A stretch of DNA of 64,000 nucleotides from Nostoc paludosum FACHB-159. GTDB lineage: Bacteria; Cyanobacteriota; Cyanobacteriia; Cyanobacteriales; Nostocaceae. Position numbers and translations under genes: made by a program. Position 1 is the stretch's first letter. Each line of letters begins with the position of its first letter. Positions 23,793 through 33,253 of the stretch are shown piece by piece. Where the stretch lies: the NCBI RefSeq assembly GCF_014698835.1, contig NZ_JACJTU010000007.1, positions 210,166 to 274,165 on the forward strand, in the 5' to 3' direction. The notes below the pieces were generated by a model, which ran no database searches, was not told the origin of the DNA, and was given only the letters and a program-made list of their open reading frames with translations.

Positions 23793-26225
23793 ATGACTAA
23801 ATTGGTAGTTTTAAAATTTGGTAAAGGTAGCTTTGATGCTGGGTTTCCAGTTACTCTCCAAATTGGAGAAGAAAATAGCCGTGCTGAAACTGAAGTTATC
23901 GGCGAACTACCGCCAGACGAAGAATTACCGGTAAATTTTAATTGTTGGCAGACGATTTATCGAAACCTAGATTTTTCTGCTCGTCCCAAAGGACTACCAA
24001 AACTCCAAAAAGTAATTTCAACCGATGGAGAGTGTTTACAAGCGGCACAAAAATTGCGCGATCGCTTGAATCAATGGCTGCAATCACAAACCTTTCGCAA
24101 TATCCGCGAGAAGTGGCTCGAAAAACTTCAGAAACATGACCAAATTCGAGTAATTTTACAAACGGAAGATTATCAACTTCAAAAGCTTCCTTGGCATCTT
24201 TGGGAGTTAATAGAACGCTATCCAAATGCAGAAATCGCTTTAGCTGCCCCTAGCTATGAGAAAGTTAGCTTTTTGCCAAAATCGGCGACAAAAGTTAAAA
24301 TTTTAGCATTATTAGGTGATAGTCATGGAGTCGATATAGCTACAGATCGTCAACTTTTAGAACAACTACCTGATACAAACATTCACTTTCTTGTAGAGCC
24401 ATCTTGTGAAGATTTAACAGATAATTTATGGCAACAAAATTGGGATATTCTTTTTTTTGCAGGACACAGTTCAAGCCACACTACAGGAGAAACAGGCCAA
24501 ATTTATATTAACCAAACAGAGAGTTTGACAATTAGTCAGTTAAAGTACGCTTTAAAGCAAGCCGTCGATCGCGGTTTAAAGTTAGCAATCTTTAACTCCT
24601 GCGATGGCTTAGGACTCGCAAGGGAATTTGCTTCTTTGCAGATTCCGCAGTTGATTGTGATGCGCGAACCCGTTCCAGATAGGGTAGCGCAAACATTTCT
24701 CAAACATTTCTTACAAGCATATTCTCAAGGCCAATCTCTTTATCTAGCAGTCCGTATTGCCAGAGAACGACTGCAAGGGTTAGACGGACAATTTCCCTGT
24801 GCCAGTTGGCTACCTGTGATTTACCAAAATCTCGCAGAGATACCGCCAAGTTGGGATGAGTTGGGGATGGGGCATGGGGCATTGGGCATGGGGCATGGGG
24901 TATTGGTTACTTCTGCTTCATCTCCCTCATCCTCCACACAATCAACTAACAAAGTCAAACGCTCAAAATTTCATCTTCTTTGGCTCATCTTTATAAGTTT
25001 AATAACTGGTGGTTTAGTTGTGAGCGTGCGATATTTGGGAATGCTGCAAAAATTGGAGTTGCAAGCATTCGATAGATTGCAGCAGCTACGCCCACATGAA
25101 GAGCCTGAGTCTCGGTTGTTAGTTGTGACAATTACTGAAGAAGATGTGCAATCACAGTCTCAAGAAAGACCCCAAGGTTCTCTTTCAGATGAATCTTTAT
25201 TGAAGTTGTTGAAAAAATTAGAAGCCTATCAACCGCAAGCAATTGGATTAGATATTTACCGCGATCGCCCTGTCAAATCAGACTTACCAGAACTCCAAAA
25301 ACATCTGTATAATAACAAACATTTAATTTCAGTCTGCCGAGTTAGCGATCCTCTATCCGAGCATCCCGGAATTAAACCTCCTCCAGAAATATCCCTAGAA
25401 CGCTTGGGTTTTAGTGATTTGGTATTCGATGCTGATAACATTGTCCGTCGCCATTTACTAGCATTAACTCCACCCCCTTCTTCACCTTGCAAAACTTCGT
25501 ATAGTTTCAGCGTTCAATTAGCATTGCGTTACTTGGCTGCTAATAATATCTCTCTCAAATTTACGAGCGATGGTGCTTGGAAACTGGGCAAAACTACTTT
25601 TAAACCGCTAACAGCACACACAGGAGGATACCAAGGAATTGATGCTTCGGGACACCAAATTTTATTAAATTACCGTTCTCATCATTCGCTAAAAACATTT
25701 GTGCCCCAGGTAACGCTCACAGAAGTAGTAACAGGAAAAGTTAACGCTAGCACAATCAAAAATAGAATTGTTTTGATTGGTACAACAGCCCAAAGCTTTC
25801 AAGATTATTCATCCACACCTTACATTACAAATGAAGGTGCTATCGAAAAAATACCCGGTGTTGTCTTGCAAGCACAAATGATTAGTCAATTGTTGAGTGC
25901 GGTTCTTGATGAGCGATCGCTGTTATCAACTTGGTATCTTTGGCAAGAAATTATCTGGATTTTAGCATGGTCAGTAACAGCTAGCCTACTAGCTTACTAC
26001 ATCGAACGGCTATTTTATTTAACTATTGTAACTGGAATTACAATCGCCAGCCTCTACGGGATATGCCTGATATTTTTAATTAAATTGAGTATTTGGATAC
26101 CCCTTGTTCCCCCAATTATCAGCTTTATGGTTACTCTTATTGTTACTACTTATTTTATGAAGAATTATCTAAATTTCTCGAAACCTGCACAGATTTTAGT
26201 GATTACTAAAAACAGAGATAAATAA
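23793..26225 (+). CDS. CHAT protease domain fused to CHASE2 sensor with three membrane segments
   Basis: An 810-residue protein. Residues about 1-350 are a caspase-like CHAT domain with an intact His-Cys dyad (FFAGHSS, His225; IFNSCDG, Cys270). A low-complexity linker follows, with GMGHG repeated (about 357-372) and encoded by a GGGGCAT tandem repeat. A membrane segment (LLWLIFISLITGGLVVSVRY, about 392-411) then leads into an extracytoplasmic CHASE2 sensor (about 415-700: AFDRLQQLRPHEEPESRLLV, QAIGLDIYRDRPV, KNRIVLIGTTA). Three C-terminal membrane helices end it (about 720-790). The layout suggests an external signal controlling a cytoplasmic protease. DUF928 lies 19 bp downstream, and the sigma-like/DUF1822 pair is divergent. 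Confidence 0.88.
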   Translation: MTKLVVLKFGKGSFDAGFPVTLQIGEENSRAETEVIGELPPDEELPVNFNCWQTIYRNLDFSARPKGLPKLQKVISTDGECLQAAQKLRDRLNQWLQSQTFRNIREKWLEKLQKHDQIRVILQTEDYQLQKLPWHLWELIERYPNAEIALAAPSYEKVSFLPKSATKVKILALLGDSHGVDIATDRQLLEQLPDTNIHFLVEPSCEDLTDNLWQQNWDILFFAGHSSSHTTGETGQIYINQTESLTISQLKYALKQAVDRGLKLAIFNSCDGLGLAREFASLQIPQLIVMREPVPDRVAQTFLKHFLQAYSQGQSLYLAVRIARERLQGLDGQFPCASWLPVIYQNLAEIPPSWDELGMGHGALGMGHGVLVTSASSPSSSTQSTNKVKRSKFHLLWLIFISLITGGLVVSVRYLGMLQKLELQAFDRLQQLRPHEEPESRLLVVTITEEDVQSQSQERPQGSLSDESLLKLLKKLEAYQPQAIGLDIYRDRPVKSDLPELQKHLYNNKHLISVCRVSDPLSEHPGIKPPPEISLERLGFSDLVFDADNIVRRHLLALTPPPSSPCKTSYSFSVQLALRYLAANNISLKFTSDGAWKLGKTTFKPLTAHTGGYQGIDASGHQILLNYRSHHSLKTFVPQVTLTEVVTGKVNASTIKNRIVLIGTTAQSFQDYSSTPYITNEGAIEKIPGVVLQAQMISQLLSAVLDERSLLSTWYLWQEIIWILAWSVTASLLAYYIERLFYLTIVTGITIASLYGICLIFLIKLSIWIPLVPPIISFMVTLIVTTYFMKNYLNFSKPAQILVITKNRDK
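24861..24903 (+). repeat. GGGGCAT-type tandem repeat inside the CHAT-CHASE2 coding sequence
   Basis: Units of GGGGCAT and TGGGCAT in tandem, kept in frame, encode the GMGHGALGMGHG linker. The same repeat is intergenic at about 39637-39662 and 39717-39729. It shows that a dispersed repeat entered a linker without breaking the gene. Confidence 0.75.
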
Positions 26226-26244
26226 ACGTTAGGAAAAATGAGGT

Positions 26245-27036
26245 ATGAAAAAATTTCTTCAGCGGCTAACTTCAATTACTACATTCATCATTTTGATGAG
26301 TTACCTGAATACTTCCCTAGCAGTAGCAGAAAAATCCAACCCAATTAATTTTAATCCACCTCCCCCACCAGCCGATCGCGGCGCACCTGGAAACCGAGGA
26401 GAAGGAGCTTCACGGGGAGAGTGTACTCAAACTGGTGTACCTTTAACTGCTCTCGTACCTAGCTACGAACAGCAATTGCAACAAGGCACAAATCAAACAG
26501 CTACCATTACGGAAGTGTGGGGATTAACTAGTAAAGAACAACCTAGCTTTTGGTTTTATATTCCTTATGAAAAATCTTCCATTAAAACCATTGAGTTTGT
26601 TTTACAAACTGATAAAGATACAATAATTTATCGTCAAAATATTACAGCACCTCCAGTACCTGGAATTGTGCGAGTGCAATTGCAAAATCAAAAGAGTATT
26701 CTGGAAGCTAACAAACCTTATCATTGGTTTTTTAAGGTTAGAGTTGCTTGTGACTCTCAACCAGCAACATCAAATTATGTCGAAGGCTGGGTACAGCGCG
26801 TAAATTTAGATGCATCATTACGCGAACAAATCAAAAAATCTTCGCCACGTCAGCAAGCAGCAATTTACGCAAAAAATGGCATTTGGTTCGATGCTTTGAC
26901 AACCATAGCCGAACTCCGTTTGGCAAATTTGGATGATTCACAACTGACTGAAGATTGGAACAATCTACTCAAAGTAGTGAAACTAGAAAAACTGGCAACA
27001 AAAGTTTTAATTGGAACTAATCAATCCCAAATTTGA
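26245..27036 (+). CDS. DUF928 family secreted protein
   Basis: A 263-residue protein with a signal peptide (FLQRLTSITTFIILMSYL then NTSLAVA). A Pro/Gly-rich segment follows (NFNPPPPPADRGAPGNRG), then DUF928 features: CTQTGVPLTALVPSYE, WGLTSKEQPSFWFYIPY, KPYHWFFKVRVACD and the helical tail QQAAIYAKNGIWFDALTTIA. The D(R)GAPGNR motif is characteristic. It is exported and probably outer-membrane or periplasmic. It lies 19 bp after the CHAT-CHASE2 gene, so the two are likely co-transcribed. The family is cyanobacterial and functionally unknown. Confidence 0.85.
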   Translation: MKKFLQRLTSITTFIILMSYLNTSLAVAEKSNPINFNPPPPPADRGAPGNRGEGASRGECTQTGVPLTALVPSYEQQLQQGTNQTATITEVWGLTSKEQPSFWFYIPYEKSSIKTIEFVLQTDKDTIIYRQNITAPPVPGIVRVQLQNQKSILEANKPYHWFFKVRVACDSQPATSNYVEGWVQRVNLDASLREQIKKSSPRQQAAIYAKNGIWFDALTTIAELRLANLDDSQLTEDWNNLLKVVKLEKLATKVLIGTNQSQI

Positions 27037-27287
27037 CATCCAAAATAATCTGATTCCCAGAGCGATCGCTGATTGCTAATTCGAGTAATTTGATTATAGA
27101 ATAATATTTTTTAGCAGAATAAGCAATTTCAAATTTACTTTTTTAGCAAAGCGATCGCAGTCATATCCGTTGTGCTAGACTAACTCATACTGAATATAGT
27201 AATTGAAACATAGTTGAGCGTCATAAACTGAGCCTCAAACCCCGACAAACAGACACTTTCAACACTATTGCCTATTGCCTGCTATTA

Positions 27288-27665
27288 TTAACTAATTAAC
27301 CAATAAAGCTGATATTCTTCAATTAAAAATGTTCCACTCTTAGAAGACATCTTGAAAAAGAAGTAATAATCTCCTGATTCCCAAATACTAAATTCTTGCT
27401 CCTGTTCCTGAACCTTAACTGTAGAGCCACCGTTGGGAATAGTCATATTAGCAACCTGTGTTTCAGTCTGTGCATTCATCAAAATAATTTCCAGCAAGCA
27501 GAAATCGTTGAGTTCAGCAGAATAACGAACCTTGAATCGGATTCTACCTCCATCTCTGAGGGTTTTTTGAATAAAAAATTTTTCCGTTTTCACGTGATTC
27601 CCAGACAGTTGAACGCCTTTACCTTGTGTTAACGTTTGAGTTTTCCTATGGTTTAATGAAGTCAT
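27288..27665 (-). CDS. hypothetical protein (125 aa), beta-rich
   Basis: A 125-residue protein with alternating hydrophobic strands (GRIRFKVRYSAELNDFCLLE, VKVQEQEQEFSIWESGDYYF, FFKMSSKSGTFLIEEYQLYW). It looks like a small all-beta fold, possibly PPC- or jelly-roll-like, but no family is recognised. No signal peptide is seen. It starts at ATG 27665 after an AGGAGTAAAAATT ribosome-binding site, which supports expression. It points against the CHAT/DUF928 operon and may not belong to it. Confidence 0.5.
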   Translation of the reverse strand: MTSLNHRKTQTLTQGKGVQLSGNHVKTEKFFIQKTLRDGGRIRFKVRYSAELNDFCLLEIILMNAQTETQVANMTIPNGGSTVKVQEQEQEFSIWESGDYYFFFKMSSKSGTFLIEEYQLYWLIS

Positions 27666-28233
27666 AATTTTTACTCCTCAGAAAAGAAATTCACTTGAAA
27701 AATAGCGCTACTATGGAATTTGTGAACTTAGCTTCAAGGTAATCAATAGGCAAGAGATATCGTCACAATAGGTAAACATTAACTACCTGTTGTCTACTAC
27801 CTTAATACCTATATAATTTGTTTCCAAATTAAATCGGATTCCTGTAATTGGGAAGCCGATAAATGTCTTTTGTGTTGCTAATTTTTTATCTTCTCATCAT
27901 TGCTAATAAAACGCAATGCCAGTTAAGACACTAAAAAACTAGTCAAAAAGACAGTTAAGACAGTTAGGACATTTAAGACAGTTAAGGCATAAATCGATGA
28001 TTTGCTAATGACCAATGTGGTTAATTGTCAAGACAAAATAGGCAGATTTTTTTGCTAAATTCATATAACAATGAAAGATTTTTAGGAAAGAACTTTGGTT
28101 AGCAAATAGTATATTTTCTGAGGCAAAGTAACAGATACTACTAAACTTATTGTCAAAAATATTTATAATTATTTAATGATTTTAGCCGAAAACTAAATTA
28201 TTAAATAAAGGAATAGGGACTGAGGGAGCAGAG
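27666..28233. other. gene-free stretch between a hypothetical and the AAA_35-like gene
   Basis: No gene is supported. It contains a tandem-like run of (A/G)ACAGTTAAG / GACATTTAAG units at about 27917-27990 and AT-rich sequence. It must hold promoters for both flanking genes, which are divergently oriented. Confidence 0.45.
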
Positions 28234-29601
28234 ATGGGGAAACAAAGGGACAAGGGAGACAAGGAAAGTAACTCCTCACTCAACAGTCATCAATCAACAC
28301 TTTCAACTCCCAGTGTCATTAAATTGTCTATTCTAGATTCTCCTCACATGAGATACCAAGTTGGCGGTAGCCTCCACACCAACGATCCCACATACGTCGT
28401 GCGTCATGCAGACAAAAAACTTTATACAAATTTGAAAGCTGGTAATTTTTGCTACATATTTAATTCTCGCCAGATGGGTAAATCATCCTTATTACAGCGA
28501 ACTAGTCATCGCCTTAAAGAAGAAGGCTATAAATGTGTTTACTTAGATTTAACGCAATTGGTGAGTGAGGGTATCACACCAGCGCAATGGTACAAGAGCA
28601 TCATTATCAGCTTGTTATACGGCTTAAATTTGGCAGAACAGGTTAAATTTAAGCAGTGGTGGGAGATGCAAGCAAGTCTTTCTCCTGTGCAAAAACTATA
28701 TCGGTTCGTTGAAGAAGTTTTATTACCAAATATTAAGAACTATTCTCAAACAGACGGTAAAACTAAAGGCATTTTCATCTTCATTGATGAGATTGATAGT
28801 GTGCTGAATTTGAATTTTCCTGTTAACGACTTTTTTGCCTGGATTCGTTATTGTTACGAACACGCACATAACCCAAATTTCCCATGTCTGGGATTTGCAT
28901 TATTTGGGGTAGCCAGTCCGTCGCGCTTAATTGCAGACAAACACCAGACACCTTTTAATATTGCTACGTCTATCGAATTATTCGACTTTGAATTAGATGA
29001 AACTAAACCATTGTTAGAAGGGTTGAAGACAGCGATCGCCCAACCAGAAATTGTATTGCAAGAGATTATTTACTGGAGCGGTGGGCAACCTTTTTTAACT
29101 CAGAAACTTTGCCATTTAGTGATGCAAACTGCTTTAAAGGCATCAACTGGTAAGATTGATTTATCTCCAAAAGCCGAAGCGTGTTGGGTAAAAAAATTAG
29201 TGCGATCGCGCATTATCCAAAACTGGGAATCACAAGATGAACCGCAACACCTCCGCACTATTCGCGATCGGTTACTTTTCTTCAACCAACAACAAGCAGG
29301 ACGATTACTAAGTCTTTATCACCAGATATTGCAAGCAGAGGAAGCACAGGAACACAGAAAAAATTACAGTCACTCTTTGCCCTCTACCCACAGTCCCCTC
29401 TGCTCCCCTACCTCTTCCAGTGCGCTATACCCAACGCCTATTGACGATAGCCCAGAACAAACAGAGCTTTTACTATCGGGATTAGTCCAGAAGCGCAACG
29501 GCTATCTGAAAATCAAAAATCCCATCTACCGCACTATCTTCAATTCTGAATGGGTGCTAACCTACTTAAACAATACTTCCACAACTAAAGTTGGATTTTA
29601 A
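28234..29601 (+). CDS. AAA_35-like ATPase (STAND/NTPase type)
   Basis: A 455-residue protein of the AAA-like (PF14516-type) ATPase group that is expanded in cyanobacteria. The P-loop region is FNSRQMGKSSLLQR (about 82-95), with a one-base-short glycine loop typical of the family. Walker B is FIFIDEIDSVL, and a later GGQPFLTQKLCHL motif marks the winged-helix region. The protein has a Ser/Thr/Pro-rich N-terminus and no membrane segment. Related ATPases often carry C-terminal WD40 or TPR domains; here there is none. It could be part of a signalling or programmed-death module with the nearby CHAT protein, but the two are over 1 kb apart. Confidence 0.8.
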   Translation: MGKQRDKGDKESNSSLNSHQSTLSTPSVIKLSILDSPHMRYQVGGSLHTNDPTYVVRHADKKLYTNLKAGNFCYIFNSRQMGKSSLLQRTSHRLKEEGYKCVYLDLTQLVSEGITPAQWYKSIIISLLYGLNLAEQVKFKQWWEMQASLSPVQKLYRFVEEVLLPNIKNYSQTDGKTKGIFIFIDEIDSVLNLNFPVNDFFAWIRYCYEHAHNPNFPCLGFALFGVASPSRLIADKHQTPFNIATSIELFDFELDETKPLLEGLKTAIAQPEIVLQEIIYWSGGQPFLTQKLCHLVMQTALKASTGKIDLSPKAEACWVKKLVRSRIIQNWESQDEPQHLRTIRDRLLFFNQQQAGRLLSLYHQILQAEEAQEHRKNYSHSLPSTHSPLCSPTSSSALYPTPIDDSPEQTELLLSGLVQKRNGYLKIKNPIYRTIFNSEWVLTYLNNTSTTKVGF

Positions 29602-29828
29602 AATCATAACCACATAAACTACAAGTCCCTGCCAGAAGCATGACCCCACAAAAGTAGTACTGGCGTCAGAAAAAGACTTGATTTTGGATAGTCTTCTGTG
29701 ATAACCTGCTTTTGCTTTATAAAATACGGTTTATCGATAAAGTTACTGTATTTAATATAAAATATTGTATTTTTGATTTGACAAAGGGATACTTGACAGG
29801 ATTCTAAAACTGTTTTGAGAGAAAACTC

Positions 29829-30785
29829 ATGGTCATTACAGAAAGACGTAAACTTGGACGTTCACAACTAGAAGTTTCACCAATATCTTTTGGTGGTAAC
29901 GTTTTTGGGTGGACAATTGATGAAAATACTTCATTTGAAATATTAGATAAGTTTGTAGCCGCAGGAGGTAATTTTATTGACACAGCCGATGTTTATTCTA
30001 AATGGGCAGCAGGAAATCAAGGTGGAGAGTCAGAAACAATTTTAGGAAAATGGCTCAAACAGCGCGGTCATCGCGAACAAGTGGTGATTGCAACTAAAGT
30101 TGGTAGTGATATGGGTGTTAAAGGCAAAGGACTTTCTCGCAAACACATCCAAGAAGCTGTCGAAGACTCATTGCAAAGATTACAAACTGATTATATCGAT
30201 CTCTATCAATCGCATATTGACGATGAAAGTACTCCCCTTGAAGAGACTCTTGAAACCTACAGTGAATTGATTCGTCAGGGAAAAATACGTGCGATTGGTG
30301 CTTCCAACTATAGTGGTTCTCGTTTGCTACAGGCATTAGAAATTAGCCGCAAACATAGTTATCCTCGCTACGAAAGTCTTCAACCCCGTTATAACTTGTA
30401 TGACCGAGATAGTTATGAACAGGATTTACAACAAATTTCCCAAGAACATGAAATTGGTGTAATTAGCTATTCTTCCATAGCTAGTGGTTTTCTATCTGGT
30501 AAATACCGCTCAGAACAAGATTTATCTATTAGTGCCCGTGGTAATTCCATAAAAAAATATTTAAATCCTCGTGGTTTTGCAATTTTAGAAGCAATAGACC
30601 GCGTGGCAAAGTCATATAATTCTACTCCCACCCAAGTTTCTCTAGCTTGGCTGATTGCTAATCCCACCATTACCGCTCCTATTGTTAGTGCAACAAACCT
30701 CGAACAACTCAACGATATTATCCAAGCTGCTAATTTGAAACTCGATGCAGGCGCTATTAATCTTCTCAATCAAGCCAGTTCTTGA
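29829..30785 (+). CDS. aldo/keto reductase
   Basis: A 318-residue (beta/alpha)8-barrel NADPH oxidoreductase. The catalytic tetrad is visible: Asp and Tyr in DTADVYSKW (about 51-59), Lys in VVIATKVGSD, and His in YQSHIDD. The NADP-binding end is present as IGASNYSG and SATNLEQL. It reduces aldehydes or ketones; the substrate is unknown. Length is normal for the YhdN/YajO-type group. It appears to be a single-gene unit with 227 bp upstream; a -10-like TAAAAT lies near 29756, but no promoter is claimed. Confidence 0.92.
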   Translation: MVITERRKLGRSQLEVSPISFGGNVFGWTIDENTSFEILDKFVAAGGNFIDTADVYSKWAAGNQGGESETILGKWLKQRGHREQVVIATKVGSDMGVKGKGLSRKHIQEAVEDSLQRLQTDYIDLYQSHIDDESTPLEETLETYSELIRQGKIRAIGASNYSGSRLLQALEISRKHSYPRYESLQPRYNLYDRDSYEQDLQQISQEHEIGVISYSSIASGFLSGKYRSEQDLSISARGNSIKKYLNPRGFAILEAIDRVAKSYNSTPTQVSLAWLIANPTITAPIVSATNLEQLNDIIQAANLKLDAGAINLLNQASS

Positions 30786-31192
30786 TTAGTTTTTGATAAT
30801 TTATAATTCAGAACTCAGAATTTATAAAACTTTATTTGGTTATGGCTAAAGCTTGAATAAAGAATAAGATTTAGATTTTTTATTCTTTACCAATAACAAG
30901 ATTTCAAACGACTAAGTAGAACAGCGTAAAAAAACCAAAATATGTAACTAAAAGTAAAGTTGCCCAAAAAACTCTTCCCTTCTGCCTTCTGCCTCCTGCC
31001 TTGTCATAACGACAATTTTCAACACCGACCTACTTAATATTCAATAGTTAAGCCTGGAAAATTCAGCTTGAGTTTTGACTAATGAGTTCTGAATTATTCT
31101 TGAATAAATACTTAAAAATATCACCATAAAAAAACAAACGTGAAATTAGTTTTTGCAGCTTTTAATCAATTCCCAAGTAATCTAAGAAATTT
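30786..31192. other. gene-free stretch between the reductase and FAD-protein genes
   Basis: No gene is supported. A weak stem (AAAGAATAA 30859-30867 / TTATTCTTT 30880-30888) could end the reductase transcript. CTTCTGCCTTCTGCCTCC-type repeat DNA lies at about 30978-31002. Confidence 0.45.
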
Positions 31193-32797
31193 ATGAATAC
31201 AGAAACTTTTCACATATCGCCAGCACAGAACGTAATTACAGCTGATGTTTTAGTTTTAGGTGGTGGCCCAGCAGGCACTTGGGCAGCCCTTTCTGCCGCC
31301 AAACAAGGTGCCCGTGTCGTCCTAGCCGATAAGGGATATTGCGGTACCTCAGGAGCAACAGCTCCATCCAATACTGGCGCGTGGTATCTTCCGAAAGGCG
31401 TAGAACGTGATGCAGAAATTGAGCGTCGGCTGTCGAGGTCAACAGGACTTGCCGATCGCCATTGGTTGCAGCGTGCGATCGAACAGGCAAAAAAAGGTTT
31501 AGATGACTTAGGCAATAGCGGCTATCCCTTTCCTTTTGACGATGAAGGCAATCCCTACCGTGCTAACTTACGGGGGCCGGATTATATGCGCTTCATGCGG
31601 CAAAGAGCGATCGCAGCTGGTGTACGCATTCTAGACCATCATCCCGCACTAGAACTACTTGCGGCCGATGGTGCGATCGCTGGTGCCGCAGGTATCCATC
31701 CCCGCAGTGGGAATCGTTGGGAAGTTAGGGCCGGTGCTGTGGTACTAGCTACTGGCGGCTGCGCTTTTCTCTCTCATGCACTGGGTTGCGACGGCAATAC
31801 CGGCGATGGTTATCTCATGGGGGCTGAAGCAGGCGTCAGACTATCTGGCATGGAGTTTTCCTCCCAATATGGCTTGGCACCCGCTCATACTTCAGTAACC
31901 AAGGGGCTAACATTCTCCTTCGCCAGCTTTTATCTTGAAGACGGCTCACCTTTGCCAGAGACTGGAGAAGATCGAGCTGTACGCATCGCCCGCCAGCTGA
32001 TAGCAGGTGAGAAAGTATATGCCCTAATGGATCGCGGCAATCCCGTTGAACATGATTGGTTGCGCCAGGGTCAGCCCAACTGCTTTTTACCATTTGAGCG
32101 CATCGGATTAGATCCATTTAAACAGCGCTTCCCAGTCGCACTACGTTCAGAAGGTACTGTTCGCGGAGTCGGCGGGCTGGAAATCATCAACGATGATTGC
32201 GCTACAACAGTGCCCGGACTTTATGTTGCTGGCGATACAGCCTCTCGTGAAAATCTTACAGGGGCTGTGTCAGGGGGAGGAAGCCCCAATGCGTCCTGGG
32301 CTATTGCTAGCGGCACTTGGAGTGGTCGTGCAGCAGCCCTTTTTGCAGCCTCTCTTGGCGACAAAGCAGACACACGCTTAGTTCATGGTTTAGGCAAGGC
32401 GGGTTTGCGTCCCCGCAAACATCAGATAGAAGATGGACTGATCTCGGAAACTATCGGTGCTGTTCAGGCTGAAACTTTGCCGCTTGAAGTCAATTTCTTT
32501 CGTTCTGGAGCCAGGATTGAATTGTCACGCCAACGCCTGGATGCAGTATGGCAGGATATTCGCGATTATCTCGTAGGCGAAGGCCGCAATGCCGTCCGGG
32601 CACGAGAAGCAGCAGCAATGACAGCCACAGCTCGCTGGATCTGGGCGAGTGCAGCCGCACGTCAGGAAAGCCGAGGAATGCACCGACGCACAGATTTCAC
32701 AACAACCGATGTGCAACAAACACGACGAATTTTGACTAGTGGTATCGATGATGTTGTGGTTGTTGCCCAAGAAAATCAGTTGAAAGAGGTAGCGTAA
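31193..32797 (+). CDS. FAD-dependent oxidoreductase of the succinate dehydrogenase/adenylylsulfate reductase flavoprotein type
   Basis: A 534-residue flavoprotein. The FAD dinucleotide fold is at the N-terminus (VLVLGGGPAGTWAALSAAKQ, glycines 23-28). Further FAD contacts are GTSGATAPSN, VVLATGGCAFLS and GLYVAGDTASRENLTGAV. The next gene, overlapping by one base (TAATG at 32795-32799), encodes a two-cluster ferredoxin, so the pair resembles an AprA/AprB-like module. Such pairs occur with organosulfur genes in cyanobacteria, but the substrate is not known. The gene looks clearly richer in GC than its AT-rich neighbours, which hints at acquisition. ATG 31193 has no strong ribosome-binding site. 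Confidence 0.82.
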   Translation: MNTETFHISPAQNVITADVLVLGGGPAGTWAALSAAKQGARVVLADKGYCGTSGATAPSNTGAWYLPKGVERDAEIERRLSRSTGLADRHWLQRAIEQAKKGLDDLGNSGYPFPFDDEGNPYRANLRGPDYMRFMRQRAIAAGVRILDHHPALELLAADGAIAGAAGIHPRSGNRWEVRAGAVVLATGGCAFLSHALGCDGNTGDGYLMGAEAGVRLSGMEFSSQYGLAPAHTSVTKGLTFSFASFYLEDGSPLPETGEDRAVRIARQLIAGEKVYALMDRGNPVEHDWLRQGQPNCFLPFERIGLDPFKQRFPVALRSEGTVRGVGGLEIINDDCATTVPGLYVAGDTASRENLTGAVSGGGSPNASWAIASGTWSGRAAALFAASLGDKADTRLVHGLGKAGLRPRKHQIEDGLISETIGAVQAETLPLEVNFFRSGARIELSRQRLDAVWQDIRDYLVGEGRNAVRAREAAAMTATARWIWASAAARQESRGMHRRTDFTTTDVQQTRRILTSGIDDVVVVAQENQLKEVA

Positions 32798-33180
32798 TGA
32801 TCGAAATTGTAGATAGCGATCGCTGTATTGGATGCGATATCTGCGTGAAAGTTTGCCCACGCGATGTATTCGATTCCGGAGACGACGGATTAGCCGTAAT
32901 TGCTCGGAAGTCAGATTGTCAGACTTGCTTTTTGTGCGAACTGTATTGTCCTGTGGATGCTCTTTATGTGTCCCCTCACGCCGAACTGGATGATGAAGTT
33001 GACTCAGAACAGTTAATCGCCCAAAACTTACTGGGAAGTTACACCCGTAACATGGGTTGGTCTCGCGGCAAAATGGGAGGAACTGACAAAGATCCAACGC
33101 GACAACTGAGGATTTTGAACAGGGTAGGACGGGAGAATACACAAGAGGCAGGGGGGCAGGGAATAGGCAATAGGCAATAG
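32797..33180 (+). CDS. 4Fe-4S ferredoxin, partner of the FAD protein
   Basis: A 127-residue protein with two 4Fe-4S motifs, CIGCDICVKVCP (about 12-23) and CQTCFLCELYCP (about 46-57), followed by an AprB-like tail (ALYVSPHAELDD). It should pass electrons to or from the overlapping FAD subunit. The last about 12 residues (EAGGQGIGNRQ) are encoded by GGGGGGCAGG and GGCAATA repeats, so the natural stop was probably lost and the ORF extended by repeat invasion. The conserved core is intact. Confidence 0.85.
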   Translation: MIEIVDSDRCIGCDICVKVCPRDVFDSGDDGLAVIARKSDCQTCFLCELYCPVDALYVSPHAELDDEVDSEQLIAQNLLGSYTRNMGWSRGKMGGTDKDPTRQLRILNRVGRENTQEAGGQGIGNRQ

Positions 33181-33197
33181 GCAATAGGCAATGGGCA
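33159..33197 (+). repeat. GGCAATA tandem heptamer repeat
   Basis: After a G-rich leader, units of (A/T)AGGCAAT repeat four to five times, overlapping the 3' end of the ferredoxin gene. It belongs to the same class as the TTGCCTA repeats at 23729-23792 (opposite strand). Confidence 0.75.
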
Positions 33198-33253
33198 GGC
33201 GTTTGGATACAACATATGGTAGGTAGCACAGCTGTGCTAACCTACGAATTTAC

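Noticed and set aside
32525..33229. 234-aa minus-strand ORF
   Set aside because: It is antisense to the FAD protein and ferredoxin, both strongly supported by motifs.
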